Positions 8,867 to 16,591 of a stretch of 22,963 bases of DNA are shown piece by piece (positions within the stretch are counted from its first letter, which is position 1; every line of letters begins with the position of its first letter). Under the pieces are notes generated by a model. That model did not search any database. It was not told where the DNA came from and was given only the letters and a program-made list of their open reading frames with translations. The position numbers and the translations under genes are program-made. The DNA is from Rubrobacter sp. (GTDB lineage: Bacteria; Actinomycetota; Rubrobacteria; Rubrobacterales; Rubrobacteraceae), in assembly GCA_016781635.1 (NCBI GenBank), contig JADDPY010000039.1, forward strand, positions 1-22,963, read 5' to 3'.

Positions 8867-9562
8867 TTGCAGACGAAGGGCCTTATAAGGGAGCGGTTGG
8901 AAGTCGTGCGCGAGAGGATCTCGGAGGCCGCGGCCCAGAGTGGTCGTCGACCGGAGGACGTGCGGTTCCTCGTCGCCAGCAAGTACTACGATCTGGAGCA
9001 AATCGGTGCGCTCGCCGACGCGGGGATCGAGCTTCTCGGAGAAAACAAAACCGACGACCTCGTCCGCAAGCAGGAGCTCTTTCCGAAGGCCTTCGAGTGG
9101 CACTTTATCGGTCACCTTCAACGCCGCAAGGCGAAGGAGATCGTGGGTAGGGTGACGCTCGTGCACTCCGTCGACTCGGTGAGGCTTGTGGAGGAGTTAG
9201 CGACGAGGGCGGCCGAGGGGGGGATGGAGGTGCTCGTGCAGGTCAACGTCAGCGGCGAGGAGTCCAAGTACGGGGTGGGGGAGGAGGAGGTCGAAGCCCT
9301 GCTCGAGGCGGCGGCTGGGACCGGCGGTAAGGTCCGTGTGCGGGGCTTCTCCACGGTCGCGCCGCTGGTTGCGGACCCCGAGGATGTACGCTATGTTTTC
9401 GCAAAACTCAGGGCGATACGTGATAGGGTGAGGGTCGGTTGGAGGCCCCACTTCGACCTTTCGGAACTTTCCATGGGAATGAGCAACGACTATGCTGTCG
9501 CCGTTAAAGAAGGGGCCACCATTGTCAGAATCGGGCGGGCTCTTATCGAGGAGGCCCGGTAA
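8867..9562 (+). CDS. yggS: PLP homeostasis protein YggS/YlmE (PLPBP)
   Basis: Single-domain alanine-racemase-fold protein (231 aa) that carries pyridoxal phosphate and keeps vitamin B6 and amino-acid pools balanced; family members have no known racemase activity. The PLP lysine is Lys39 in FLVASKYYD. LGENKTDD, WHFIGHLQRRK (78-88), the VQVNVSGEESKYG strand and SELSMGMSNDYAVAVKEGATIVRIG near the end are family blocks. The frame stays open upstream to a TTG at 8813, but that lies inside pgeF. TTG 8867 starts one base after the pgeF stop, gives the expected N-terminal helix, and has AAGGGA about 11 nt upstream. It sits between pgeF and sepF, as ylmE does in Bacillus. Confidence 0.93.
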   Translation: MQTKGLIRERLEVVRERISEAAAQSGRRPEDVRFLVASKYYDLEQIGALADAGIELLGENKTDDLVRKQELFPKAFEWHFIGHLQRRKAKEIVGRVTLVHSVDSVRLVEELATRAAEGGMEVLVQVNVSGEESKYGVGEEEVEALLEAAAGTGGKVRVRGFSTVAPLVADPEDVRYVFAKLRAIRDRVRVGWRPHFDLSELSMGMSNDYAVAVKEGATIVRIGRALIEEAR

Positions 9563-9585
9563 GGTGAGGCCCGTGAGGAGGTCTG

Positions 9586-10200
9586 ATGGGAGTTAGGGAT
9601 CAACTCGAGCGCGTCGCGGCATGGTTTGGCTTTGGCGTGGACGAGGATGATTACTACGAAGAGGAAGAGGAAGAAGGGCGTCGCTACGCTTCAAAGGGCA
9701 GCCGTTACGGCGGCGACGACCAGCAGCCTCCGAGCGAGCCGAGTCCGGCGGTTCGCCGCCTGGGGCGTGCCGAGAGATCTTCGGCCTTCGGCACCTCGCT
9801 CGGGGATCTGTTCGGTAGTGAGAACGCTCAGGGGCGCGAGCGTCCCGCCTCCGGTAGTTACGGCGGCGTGCAGAACAACTCGGGGCACCTCAGGGCCGTC
9901 CCCGATAACCGGGTGACACCCTCGACGAGGGTGAGCGTGATCGACCCCGCGAACTTCAACGACGCGCAGGCCCTTGCCGACCGTTTCAAGCGCCAGCAGC
10001 CCGTGATCCTGAACCTCCAGCACGCCGACGGCGAGTTGTCGCGGCGCATGGTGGACTTCTGCTCGGGGCTCACCTACGCGCTGGACGGTCAGATCCAGAC
10101 CGTCGCCAACCGTGTCTTTTTGCTTACGCCGCGGAACGTCGAAGTCTCGGCCGAGGAGCGCAAGCGCCTCGCCGAGCGCGCGTTCTTCAACCAGCTTTAG
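9586..10200 (+). CDS. sepF: Cell division protein SepF
   Basis: Membrane-binding FtsZ anchor of 204 aa. The N-terminus MGVRDQLERVAAWFGF forms a likely amphipathic membrane helix, followed by a very acidic tract (DEDDYYEEEEEEG, 19-31) and a polar, glycine- and serine-rich linker to about residue 105. The DUF552/SepF domain spans about 113-185, with VSVIDPANFNDAQALADRFK, PVILNLQ and DFCSGLTYALDGQIQTVANRVFLLTP. The ATG has a strong GGAGG 5 nt upstream. In actinobacteria lacking FtsA, SepF is the main FtsZ tether; here it coexists with FtsA. It is followed after only 7 nt by proC. Confidence 0.96.
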   Translation: MGVRDQLERVAAWFGFGVDEDDYYEEEEEEGRRYASKGSRYGGDDQQPPSEPSPAVRRLGRAERSSAFGTSLGDLFGSENAQGRERPASGSYGGVQNNSGHLRAVPDNRVTPSTRVSVIDPANFNDAQALADRFKRQQPVILNLQHADGELSRRMVDFCSGLTYALDGQIQTVANRVFLLTPRNVEVSAEERKRLAERAFFNQL

Positions 10201-10207
10201 CCTTCTG

Positions 10208-11002
10208 GTGTCTCGGCTTCCCAAGAAGGTAGGCCTCGTCGGGGCGGGTAAGATCGGGGGCTCACTCGTCGCCCGTCTCTCCGCCTCCGCGGACTTCGAC
10301 CTCATGGTTAGTGATGTTCACGAAGAGCAGTTGAAACGCTTCTCTGAGGGTTACGGGGTAAGGACTACCCGTGCCAACGTGGAGGCCGCGGAGACCAGCG
10401 ATATACTTATAGTTGCGGTTAAACCCTGGGACGTGCTGAAGGTGCTCGACGAGGTTGCACCGGTAATCGAGGGTACTGCGGTTGCGAGCGTCGCGGCCGG
10501 TGTGACGATCGAGACGATCGAGGGGAAGCTTCCGGCAGGGACGCCGGTATTGCGCGTGATGCCGAACGTCGCCGCCTCGGTGGGCCTGGGTTCGGCGGTC
10601 GTCGCTGCGAACGAGGCGGGGCAGGCGCACGTCCCCACGATGATGGAGATCTTCCGGCACGTCGGGGACGTTATGGAGCTGCCCGAGCGCCTGTTTGATG
10701 CGGCGACGGCGTTGCACGGGTCGGGACCGGCGTACGTTGCGCTCTTTGCGGATGCGCTCATACAAGCTGGGGTGCGGGAGGGAATCCCGCGGGACGTGGC
10801 CCGGAGGCTCGTGAATCAGACGATAGGGGGGACATCGGTGCTCCTCAAGGAGCGGTCGGCACATCAGATTCGGGATGAGGTCATGACGCCGGGCGGTACT
10901 ACGGCGGCGGCGTTCGTGGCGATGGAGAAGGCCGGTTTCGTGGCGGCGATCTACGATGGCATCGAGGCCGCCACCGAGCGCGCCAGGAGGCTCGCGGAGT
11001 GA
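10208..11002 (+). CDS. proC: Pyrroline-5-carboxylate reductase
   Basis: Cytoplasmic enzyme (264 aa) that reduces pyrroline-5-carboxylate to proline with NAD(P)H, the last step of proline synthesis. An N-terminal Rossmann fold shows VGLVGAGKIGGSLVARL. VAVKPWDV, RVMPNVAASVGLG and ALHGSGPAYVALFADAL follow, and the P5CR signature spans RDEVMTPGGTTAAAF. The frame is open upstream within sepF; GTG 10208, 7 nt after the sepF stop, gives MSRLPKKVGLVGAG, the expected N-terminus. There is no clear Shine-Dalgarno, so translation probably depends on coupling to sepF. Its stop overlaps the yggT GTG (GTGA). A proC between sepF and yggT is known in some other lineages. Confidence 0.94.
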   Translation: MSRLPKKVGLVGAGKIGGSLVARLSASADFDLMVSDVHEEQLKRFSEGYGVRTTRANVEAAETSDILIVAVKPWDVLKVLDEVAPVIEGTAVASVAAGVTIETIEGKLPAGTPVLRVMPNVAASVGLGSAVVAANEAGQAHVPTMMEIFRHVGDVMELPERLFDAATALHGSGPAYVALFADALIQAGVREGIPRDVARRLVNQTIGGTSVLLKERSAHQIRDEVMTPGGTTAAAFVAMEKAGFVAAIYDGIEAATERARRLAE

Positions 11003-11349
11003 CGGGGGACGTGTTGACGCTCGCGCAGCTTTTTGGGTTCAGCGTCGGGGACGTGCTCGCCAATATAGTCAACTATGCCTACTACATACTCTTCGGGGCG
11101 ATTCTGGCGTCCATCATCATCAGCTTCATACCCGGGTACCCGTCGAGCGGGTTTTTTCAGGCGGTGTTCGACGCGGTGCGGGCGATCGTCAACCCTATAC
11201 TGGGGCCGATCAGGAGCGTAATACCGCCCTTAAGGATCGGAGGCTTTGGCCTTGACCTCTCGCCTCTTATCGCCATTATAGGGTTGAGCATTGCGTCGAC
11301 GCTGTTACTGACGATTATCAACGAGTTTATAAGACCGATAACGGGGTGA
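10999..11349 (+). CDS. yggT: YggT family integral membrane protein (YlmG)
   Basis: Small membrane protein of 116 aa with two hydrophobic segments, about residues 25-47 (NYAYYILFGAILASIIISF) and 88-108 (LIAIIGLSIASTLLLTII). Between them is the family loop (AIVNPILGPIRSVIPPLRIGG). YggT/YlmG proteins are conserved beside sepF and divIVA and are associated with division, chromosome or plastid nucleoid distribution; the molecular role is not established. GTG 10999 overlaps the proC stop. GTG 11011 and TTG 11014 just downstream are alternatives. The last codons overlap a possible -10 box for divIVA. Confidence 0.88.
   Translation: MTGDVLTLAQLFGFSVGDVLANIVNYAYYILFGAILASIIISFIPGYPSSGFFQAVFDAVRAIVNPILGPIRSVIPPLRIGGFGLDLSPLIAIIGLSIASTLLLTIINEFIRPITG
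11305..11333 (+). promoter_or_regulatory. Possible promoter for divIVA
   Basis: TATAAG (11328-11333, five of six matches to the SigA -10) lies 17 nt after TTACTG (11305-11310, only the first two bases match the -35). A transcript would begin near 11340 and reach the divIVA ATG after about 14 nt, including the GGGGTGATC ribosome binding site. The bases also encode the end of yggT, so chance is a real possibility. Confidence 0.28.
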
Positions 11350-11353
11350 TCTC

Positions 11354-12352
11354 ATGGCTGTAAAACCGGTAGACGTCCGCCGCAAGGAGTTCAAGAACAG
11401 CCTGCGGGGCTACGACGCGAACCAGGTGGACGACTTTCTGGACGAGGTCGCCGACGAGTTCGAACGTTCTTTCTCCGAGAACCAGCGGATGAAGGACGAG
11501 ATTTCTTCTTTGAAGGGGCGCCTGGAACAGTTCGAGGAGCTCGAGGGGGCTATTCGGGAGGCGCTTGTGCACGCCCAGCAGGTCGCCCGCGACCTGAGGC
11601 GCAACGCTAACAAGGAGGCCGACCTCGTCGTGCGCGAGGCGAAGGAGCAGGCCCACCGCATTTTGGCCGATTCCTCTTCCCGGGTCGAACGGGTCCAGGA
11701 GTCCTACGGCGTCCTGCAAAGGGCGAAGCAGGACTTCCAGAACGACTTCCGTCACCTCCTCAAAAGCTACCTTGCCGTGATGGAGAACGCGGACGTCGCC
11801 TCGGCGAAGGAGATAGAGGCTTCCCTGCGCGAGCGCCTGGACACCGAATCCATCGCCGCCGCCCGCCAAGCCTCCGAGACCCGGCGCTCCGAGGAGACGA
11901 GCGACGAAACCACCCCGCAAGCGGGAGCCGCCACCGGCGGCGACGCGCAAGGCGGTGGGGATGTTGGACCCGAAGACGCGACTCAGCGCATCGAGGTCGC
12001 CCACACCCCGAGCGGCGGGGCAGGTGCCTCGCCGATGGCCGCGGACTCCTTCGAGGTCGAGGAGCCGGAGCCCGAACCATCGAGCACTCGTTCGGGGGAG
12101 CAGACTGGTGCATCCGGAAACGCGTCGGTGAGTTCGCAGGAGACTGGGCCCCTTGCCAGCCTGGATAAGGATGATTCGGTGCGCGAGGTTGACGCCAGGC
12201 GACTGACGGAAGATGAGGTTGACGGGGAGGAGCCGGCGCCGACCGGTGATGGGCCGGCGTACGATCGGTTCTTCGAGGAGGAGAGGTCTGGTCAGAAGGC
12301 CGAGGAGAGCAGGATCTTCCGGGCCAGCCGCTTTCTGCGCAGACGTGGTTAA
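11354..12352 (+). CDS. divIVA: DivIVA/Wag31 family polar-septal scaffold protein
   Basis: Coiled-coil protein of 332 aa that senses negative membrane curvature and organises growth and division sites. The N-terminal membrane-binding domain is typical: PVDVRRKEFKNSLRGYD followed by VDDFLDEV (5-32). A heptad-like coiled coil continues to about residue 75, and a second helical region covers about 80-160. Residues about 165-300 are low-complexity and acidic (Gly, Glu, Ser, Thr, Pro), hence probably disordered, and the protein ends in a basic patch (FRASRFLRRRG). The ATG is preceded by GGGGTGATC, which can pair with an extended stretch of the 16S rRNA 3' end. The gene closes the sepF-yggT-divIVA group and overlaps the next gene by 8 nt. 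Confidence 0.93.
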   Translation: MAVKPVDVRRKEFKNSLRGYDANQVDDFLDEVADEFERSFSENQRMKDEISSLKGRLEQFEELEGAIREALVHAQQVARDLRRNANKEADLVVREAKEQAHRILADSSSRVERVQESYGVLQRAKQDFQNDFRHLLKSYLAVMENADVASAKEIEASLRERLDTESIAAARQASETRRSEETSDETTPQAGAATGGDAQGGGDVGPEDATQRIEVAHTPSGGAGASPMAADSFEVEEPEPEPSSTRSGEQTGASGNASVSSQETGPLASLDKDDSVREVDARRLTEDEVDGEEPAPTGDGPAYDRFFEEERSGQKAEESRIFRASRFLRRRG

Positions 12353-12665
12353 CACGGAGACGAGGACGCGTGGGATCGCCCGTACTTATAAGGGCGGCGT
12401 CCTCGTCCGGCTCCGGGTTGCGCCCGGAGCCAAAAAGACTTCCGTAAAGGGCCTCTACGGCAAGCACGCCGTCAAACTTTCCGTCGCCGTGCCACCGGTG
12501 GACGGCAAGGCGAACGCCGAGGCCGAGCGTTTTCTGGCGGATCTGCTGGACGTACCCCCGTCCGACGTGACCGTCACCCATGGGTCCTCCTCCCGCGACA
12601 AGTCCGTTCTCGTACGCGGCGAGGATGTGAAAGAGATCCTCGGCCGCCTGGAACCGCTCCTATAA
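12345..12665 (+). CDS. DUF167/YggU family protein
   Basis: Small protein of 106 aa from the DUF167 (YggU) family, whose biochemical function is not known. Recognisable blocks are VRLRVAPGAKKTSVKGLYG, AVKLSVAVPPVDGKANAEAERFLADLL and VTVTHGSSSRDKSVLV, which correspond to the two-strand/helix core and the conserved PxDGKAN motif. GTG 12345 is chosen: it overlaps the divIVA stop by 8 nt and no other standard start precedes the conserved core. No convincing ribosome binding site is visible, so translational coupling to divIVA is inferred. DUF167 genes often lie near yggT/divIVA groups. Confidence 0.85.
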   Translation: MVNTETRTRGIARTYKGGVLVRLRVAPGAKKTSVKGLYGKHAVKLSVAVPPVDGKANAEAERFLADLLDVPPSDVTVTHGSSSRDKSVLVRGEDVKEILGRLEPLL

Positions 12666-12700
12666 CGATTCTGGACGCCGAGAGCCACAACTTCGAGGTC

Positions 12701-13555
12701 GTGCCCGCGGAGGCCGGGGACCGCCTGGACCGCCTCGTCGCCCGCCGCCTCGAAATCAGCCGTAGCGTGGTGCGGCGCATGATCGAGGACGGCTCCGTGC
12801 TCGTCGGGGGCAAGGAGGTCTCGCCCTCCCATAAGGCCCGCTCCGGCGAGAGCGTAGAAGCCCGGCTTCCCCGGAGAGGCCTCCTCCCGGAGGACATCCC
12901 CGTCCCTATCGTCTACGAGGACGACCACCTCCTCGTCGTGGACAAACCCGCAGGGCTCGTTGTGCATCCCGGTGCCGGGAACGCCTCTGGGACGCTCGTC
13001 AACGCGCTGTTGGAGAGGGGCATCGCGGGTGGGGAGGACCCGGATCGTCCCGGCGTGGTGCAACGCCTCGACAGGGATACCTCCGGGCTTATGGTGCTCG
13101 CGAAGGACGAGGCCGCCTACTCGGGGCTCGTGGCCGCGCTCTCCGCGCGGCGGGTGAAGCGACAGTACAGGGCGGTGGCCGTGGGGGTGGGTCTGCCCGC
13201 TACGGGGACCGTCGATTCTCCGATAGGACGCCACCCGGGCAACCCGACCCTTATGACCGCGGGCGTAGGAAGGCAGGCGGTGACGCACTTCGAGGTGCTC
13301 TCCGAGGTGGCGGGGCACTCGATGCTCGCGGTAAGGCTCGAGACGGGACGGACCCACCAGATCCGGGTCCACCTCGCCGCCATCGACTTCCCCGTCTACG
13401 CCGACCCTTTGTATGGTAAGCCCGTCCCGGACGCGCGGCTCTGGCTACACGCCGAGCGTCTCGGATTCGAACATCCGGTTACGGGAGAGGACGTGGAGTT
13501 CGAATCCGGGGTACCGGACGACCTCGCACGGGTGGCGGAACGACTCGGCTTTTGA
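12701..13555 (+). CDS. RluD-type pseudouridine synthase with S4 domain
   Basis: RluA/RluD-family enzyme of 284 aa that isomerises uridine to pseudouridine in RNA, probably 23S rRNA. An N-terminal S4 RNA-binding domain (about 5-60, GDRLDRLVARRLEISRS) precedes the catalytic domain, with VYEDDHLLVVDKPAGLVVHPG (71-91), VVQRLDRDTSGLMVLAK (119-135, catalytic Asp124) and RLETGRTHQIRVHLAAIDFPV. The histidine usually before RLD is Gln here. GTG 12701 is the first standard start, but the frame is open for another 11 codons back to near the DUF167 stop (including a CTG at 12671), so the true N-terminus may be slightly longer. In many actinobacteria lspA precedes this gene; it is absent here. This gene appears to end the ftsZ-divIVA group. 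Confidence 0.9.
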   Translation: MPAEAGDRLDRLVARRLEISRSVVRRMIEDGSVLVGGKEVSPSHKARSGESVEARLPRRGLLPEDIPVPIVYEDDHLLVVDKPAGLVVHPGAGNASGTLVNALLERGIAGGEDPDRPGVVQRLDRDTSGLMVLAKDEAAYSGLVAALSARRVKRQYRAVAVGVGLPATGTVDSPIGRHPGNPTLMTAGVGRQAVTHFEVLSEVAGHSMLAVRLETGRTHQIRVHLAAIDFPVYADPLYGKPVPDARLWLHAERLGFEHPVTGEDVEFESGVPDDLARVAERLGF

Positions 13556-13648
13556 TCTTCGCCGGAAACTGGTAGTTCCAGGAGCTTGCGGCACCGCCGG
13601 GCCGTTAGGCGAGGTGTGGGGGAATTAGCGCCAAGTAGCGGGTATCTG

Positions 13649-13677
13649 TTGACGCTTGTCGTCCCCTCTGGTAACTT
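13649..13677 (+). promoter_or_regulatory. Promoter of the pyrimidine operon
   Basis: TTGACG (13649-13654, five of six -35 matches) is followed, after exactly 17 nt, by TAACTT (13672-13677, matching T, A and the final T of the -10 consensus). It lies in the 180-base gap between rluD and pyrR, the largest non-coding gap in the window, and points toward pyrR. Transcription would begin near 13684, leaving a leader of about 50 nt that contains the PyrR-binding hairpin. The remainder of the gap (13556-13648) shows no gene and no clear terminator. Confidence 0.7.
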
Positions 13678-13695
13678 CACTGGAAATTTGCCGAT

Positions 13696-13725
13696 CCTTT
13701 AACGGCGCCCCGTGAGGCGCGAAGG
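13696..13725 (+). promoter_or_regulatory. PyrR-binding RNA hairpin overlapping the pyrR ribosome binding site
   Basis: The leader RNA can fold as a lower stem CCTT (13696-13699) with AAGG (13722-13725), an asymmetric bulge (TAACG, 13700-13704, against G13721), an upper stem GCGCC (13705-13709) with GGCGC (13716-13720), and a six-base loop CCGTGA (13710-13715). Stem, bulge, stem and a CNGNGA-type loop followed by GG are the known features of PyrR-binding loops. The 3' strand AAGG is part of AAGGGG (13722-13727), the pyrR Shine-Dalgarno. PyrR bound with UMP would therefore hide the ribosome binding site. The pairing is seen directly; binding is inferred. Confidence 0.75.
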
Positions 13726-13735
13726 GGTAATTAGT

Positions 13736-14338
13736 TTGAGACTTTCGAGCGCCGACGTCCGTCGGCACGATAAGCGTGGCCCGGCTGAGACGCCGGTTGG
13801 GGGCCGCAAGTCCGAGATCCTCTCCAAAGACGGACTCGATCGTTCCCTGAGGCGTATCTCGCACGAGATCCTGGAGCGTAACGCGACCTCCCTGGAAAAC
13901 CTGGCCCTCGTCGGCGTGCTTACGCGGGGGGTGCCGCTCGCCAACAGGATCGCGGAGAACATCAAACGCTTCGAGGGGCTGGAGGTGCCGGTTGGTTCGC
14001 TGGACATCACGCTCCACCGCGACGACCTGGAGGCCGACGTCGAAGAGCCGGAGGTACGCGGGAGCCGGCTGCCGTTCGACGTCGCGGGCAAGACCGTCGT
14101 CCTCGTCGACGACGTGCTCTACACCGGTCGGACGTCCCGGGCGGCGATGGACGCCTTATTGGAGATGGGGCGGCCGGCGGCGATCCGGCTCGCGATACTC
14201 GTTGACCGGGGACACCGCGAACTGCCCATCCGTGCGGACTACGTAGGCAAAAACGTCCCAACCAGCCGCGCCGAGACCGTACGGGTGAAGTTGGTCGAGA
14301 CGGATGGAGAGGACGGGGTGATCACCGTTGCGCGCTAA
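13736..14338 (+). CDS. pyrR: Bifunctional pyr operon RNA-binding regulator / uracil phosphoribosyltransferase
   Basis: PyrR (200 aa) binds pyr mRNA when UMP is high and often also converts uracil and PRPP to UMP. It shows the PRPP-binding loop [13 protein letters not shown] (121-133) and the PyrR-specific blocks [10 protein letters not shown] (40-49), [12 protein letters not shown] (87-98) and [17 protein letters not shown] (161-177). About 24 residues precede the usual beginning of the family (KSEIL). TTG 13736 is preferred, with AAGGGG 8 nt upstream. The in-frame GTG 13712 lies inside the hairpin loop and would place the ribosome binding site inside the gene. It is the first gene of the pyr operon, as in mycobacteria. 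Its stop lies 8 bases inside pyrB. Confidence 0.93.
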   Translation: MRLSSADVRRHDKRGPAETPVGGRKSEILSKDGLDRSLRRISHEILERNATSLENLALVGVLTRGVPLANRIAENIKRFEGLEVPVGSLDITLHRDDLEADVEEPEVRGSRLPFDVAGKTVVLVDDVLYTGRTSRAAMDALLEMGRPAAIRLAILVDRGHRELPIRADYVGKNVPTSRAETVRVKLVETDGEDGVITVAR

Positions 14339-15254
14339 GGACCTACTTACCCTCGAAGGAGCGAGCAGGGCGGACCTCCGCGAGGTGCTAGACCTCGCTC
14401 GCGACTACGCCTCCGGAACCCTTGACCGTCCTCTCCTTGGAAAGACCGTGTGCCTGTCCTTCTTCGAGGCCTCCACACGCACCGCCGTCTCCTTCGAGCT
14501 CGCAGCCCGCAGGGCCGGGGCGGACGTGATCTCCCTCTCCGAGAAGGGCTCGTCGATACAGAAGGGCGAGGGCCTCGTCGACACCATCGTCACCCTCGAC
14601 AGCCTCGGGGCCGACGCCATAGTGCTCCGCCACCCCGCCGCCGGGGCCGCCCGCATCGCCGCCCTCCACACGGACGCCGCCGTCATAAACGCCGGCGACG
14701 GACGCGGGCAGCATCCGACCCAGGCCCTCCTCGACCTCCATGCCCTCTCGGGCCGCTTCGGCGGCTTCGAGGAGCTCGAGGGCCGCAAGGTCGCCGTCGT
14801 CGGGGACGTGCTGCACAGCCGGGTGGCGCGCAGTATCATCCCCGCCTTCCAGGCCGCCGGGATGCAGCTTGCCATCGTCGCCCCCAGCACCCTGCTTCCG
14901 CTAGAAGCCGGGGCCTGGGGGCTCCCGGTCCTCCCCTCGGTCGACGACGCGATCGACTGGGGCGCAGACGTCCTCTACGCTCTTAGACTTCAGAAGGAAC
15001 GCATGACCGGTGGGTCCCCGCGCGTCCCCTCCGTCGGCGAGTACGCCCGCTACTACGGCGTCGCGCGGCGCCACCTCGAAGACGGTGCGGTCGTCATGCA
15101 CCCGGGGCCGGTCAACCGGGGCGTGGAGGTCGCCGGCGACGTCGTCCTGGATCCTTCTTCGCTTATAGCCGATCAGGTCGGGTCCGGTGTCGCCGTCCGC
15201 TCGGCAGTCCTCGCCCTTGCGACGGGCGTCGCCAGAAGCAGGGTCGCCGCGTGA
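14328..15254 (+). CDS. pyrB: Aspartate carbamoyltransferase catalytic subunit
   Basis: Joins carbamoyl phosphate and aspartate to give carbamoyl aspartate; 308 aa, normal for a catalytic chain. The carbamoyl phosphate motif is FFEASTRT (45-52); the next residue is Ala rather than the common Arg. SSIQKGEGL (75-83) supplies the mobile-loop Ser/Lys. [38 protein letters not shown] and [11 protein letters not shown] are ATCase blocks that separate it from ornithine carbamoyltransferase. TTG 14328 has an extended ribosome binding site GGGGTGATC (14315-14323) and overlaps pyrR by 11 nt. No regulatory pyrI chain is nearby. The stop overlaps pyrC (GTGA). Confidence 0.95.
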   Translation: MRAKDLLTLEGASRADLREVLDLARDYASGTLDRPLLGKTVCLSFFEASTRTAVSFELAARRAGADVISLSEKGSSIQKGEGLVDTIVTLDSLGADAIVLRHPAAGAARIAALHTDAAVINAGDGRGQHPTQALLDLHALSGRFGGFEELEGRKVAVVGDVLHSRVARSIIPAFQAAGMQLAIVAPSTLLPLEAGAWGLPVLPSVDDAIDWGADVLYALRLQKERMTGGSPRVPSVGEYARYYGVARRHLEDGAVVMHPGPVNRGVEVAGDVVLDPSSLIADQVGSGVAVRSAVLALATGVARSRVAA

Positions 15255-16591
15255 CGCACCATGCGCCGACGAACATCCCGACGAACGGGCCGGGCGAACT
15301 CGTCGTCCGAGGCGCCCACGTCCTCGACCCATCCTCTGGCCTCGACGGGGTGATGGATGTACGGGTCCTCGAGGGGCGTATCGCCGAGGTCGGTAAAGAC
15401 CTGAAAGGGACTCGAACCCTGGAGGCCGATGGGCTCCACCTCTTTCCTGGTTTCGTGGACGTGCATGCCCACTGGCGCACCCCCGGGCGGGAGGACGAGG
15501 AGACGATAGAGACGGGATCTGCTGCCGCGGCGGCCGGCGGGTTCACGAGCGTGGTGATGATGCCGAACACCGACCCCGTGATCGACCGCCCCGTCGTCGT
15601 CTCCGGGCTCGTCCGGCGCATCGAGAGGGAGTCGCGGGTGCGCGCCTACGTCTCGGCCGCCCTGCACGAGGGTTTGAAGGGCGAGCGCCTGACGGAGATG
15701 CGCCTGATGAGAGAGGCAGGCGCCTTTTGCGTCTCCGACGACGGGCTCGGCACCCAGTCCGCTGGGGTCTTACGCAACGCGATGCTCTACGCAAAAGACG
15801 CCGGGATGCCCGTGATCCTCCACTGCGAGGATCATACCCTGGCGACGGGCGTCGTCCACGACGGGGTTGCGGCGGCGCTCGCCGGACTACCGGGCTCCCC
15901 CGGTAGCGCCGAGGACGTCGCAACGGCGACGGCGCTCGTCCTCGCCGCCGAGACCGGAGCGAAGGTACACGTTACCCACGTTTCCACCGCGCTCTCGGCA
16001 GCCCTCGTGGGCTTCTTTAAAGGGAGCGTATCCGGGGTCGACGTCACGGCGGACACCACCCCGCACCACCTCACGCTAACGGACGATCTCGTACGGACCC
16101 TGGAGGGGATGTACAGGGTCAACCCGCCGCTGAGGCCTGAGGCCGACAAGCTGAGCGTCGGGGAGGCCCTGCGGGATGGTATCCTTGATTTCGTCGCGAC
16201 GGACCATGCGCCGCACGCCTCCGAGGAGAAGGACCTCCCGCTGGAAGAGGCCGCGCCCGGCTTTCTCGGACACGAGACTGCTTTTTCGGCGCTCTACACG
16301 GAGATGGTGCTTGGCGGGGGTCTGTCACTGGAGAGGCTCGTCGGGGCGATGGCTTCGGCGCCCGGGCGCTGGGTGGACGATGGTGCTAGACGGTTAGAAT
16401 CAGGGGCGTCCGCGGACCTCGCGCTCGTGGACCTCTCCGAGGAATGGACGGTTCGGGCCGAGGGGCTACTCAGCCGCTCCGGGAACAGTCCTTATATAGG
16501 AAGAACTTTGAAGGGCCGGATCGTCGCCACGATGGTCGGCGGAGAGCTTGTACAGGATCGGACGGGAGCAAGGTTTGGGTTACGCGCGTAG
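15251..16591 (+). CDS. pyrC: Dihydroorotase (class I)
   Basis: Amidohydrolase-fold metalloenzyme of 446 aa that cyclises carbamoyl aspartate to dihydroorotate. The metal and catalytic residues are visible: His72 and His74 in [12 protein letters not shown], the SDDG aspartate (about 163-164), His191 in LHCED, His243 in VTHVS, and Asp318 in ATDHAPH. MPNTDPV and [10 protein letters not shown] are further dihydroorotase blocks. Its size and motifs fit the class I enzymes of Gram-positive bacteria rather than the short E. coli type. GTG 15251 overlaps the pyrB stop by 4 nt. The 3' end overlaps the carA start by 17 nt. Confidence 0.96.
   Translation: MTHHAPTNIPTNGPGELVVRGAHVLDPSSGLDGVMDVRVLEGRIAEVGKDLKGTRTLEADGLHLFPGFVDVHAHWRTPGREDEETIETGSAAAAAGGFTSVVMMPNTDPVIDRPVVVSGLVRRIERESRVRAYVSAALHEGLKGERLTEMRLMREAGAFCVSDDGLGTQSAGVLRNAMLYAKDAGMPVILHCEDHTLATGVVHDGVAAALAGLPGSPGSAEDVATATALVLAAETGAKVHVTHVSTALSAALVGFFKGSVSGVDVTADTTPHHLTLTDDLVRTLEGMYRVNPPLRPEADKLSVGEALRDGILDFVATDHAPHASEEKDLPLEEAAPGFLGHETAFSALYTEMVLGGGLSLERLVGAMASAPGRWVDDGARRLESGASADLALVDLSEEWTVRAEGLLSRSGNSPYIGRTLKGRIVATMVGGELVQDRTGARFGLRA

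Noticed and set aside
11327..12355. Long open frames on the minus strand (also 281-1225 and 12455-13372)
   Set aside because: They sit opposite well-identified genes, encode no recognisable domains, and are expected in GC-rich DNA.
13496..13510. Plus-strand T-arm-like GTTCGAATCC near the end of the pseudouridine synthase gene
   Set aside because: No cloverleaf surrounds it; the bases are coding sequence.
13564..13579. Hairpin GGAAACTGGTAGTTCC after the rluD-type gene as a possible terminator
   Set aside because: Only six base pairs with a bulge, a three-base loop and no T-run; too weak to call.
15407..15420. Minus-strand match to a tRNA T-arm (GGTTCGAGTCC)
   Set aside because: No acceptor, D or anticodon arm can be built around it, and it encodes ordinary dihydroorotase residues.
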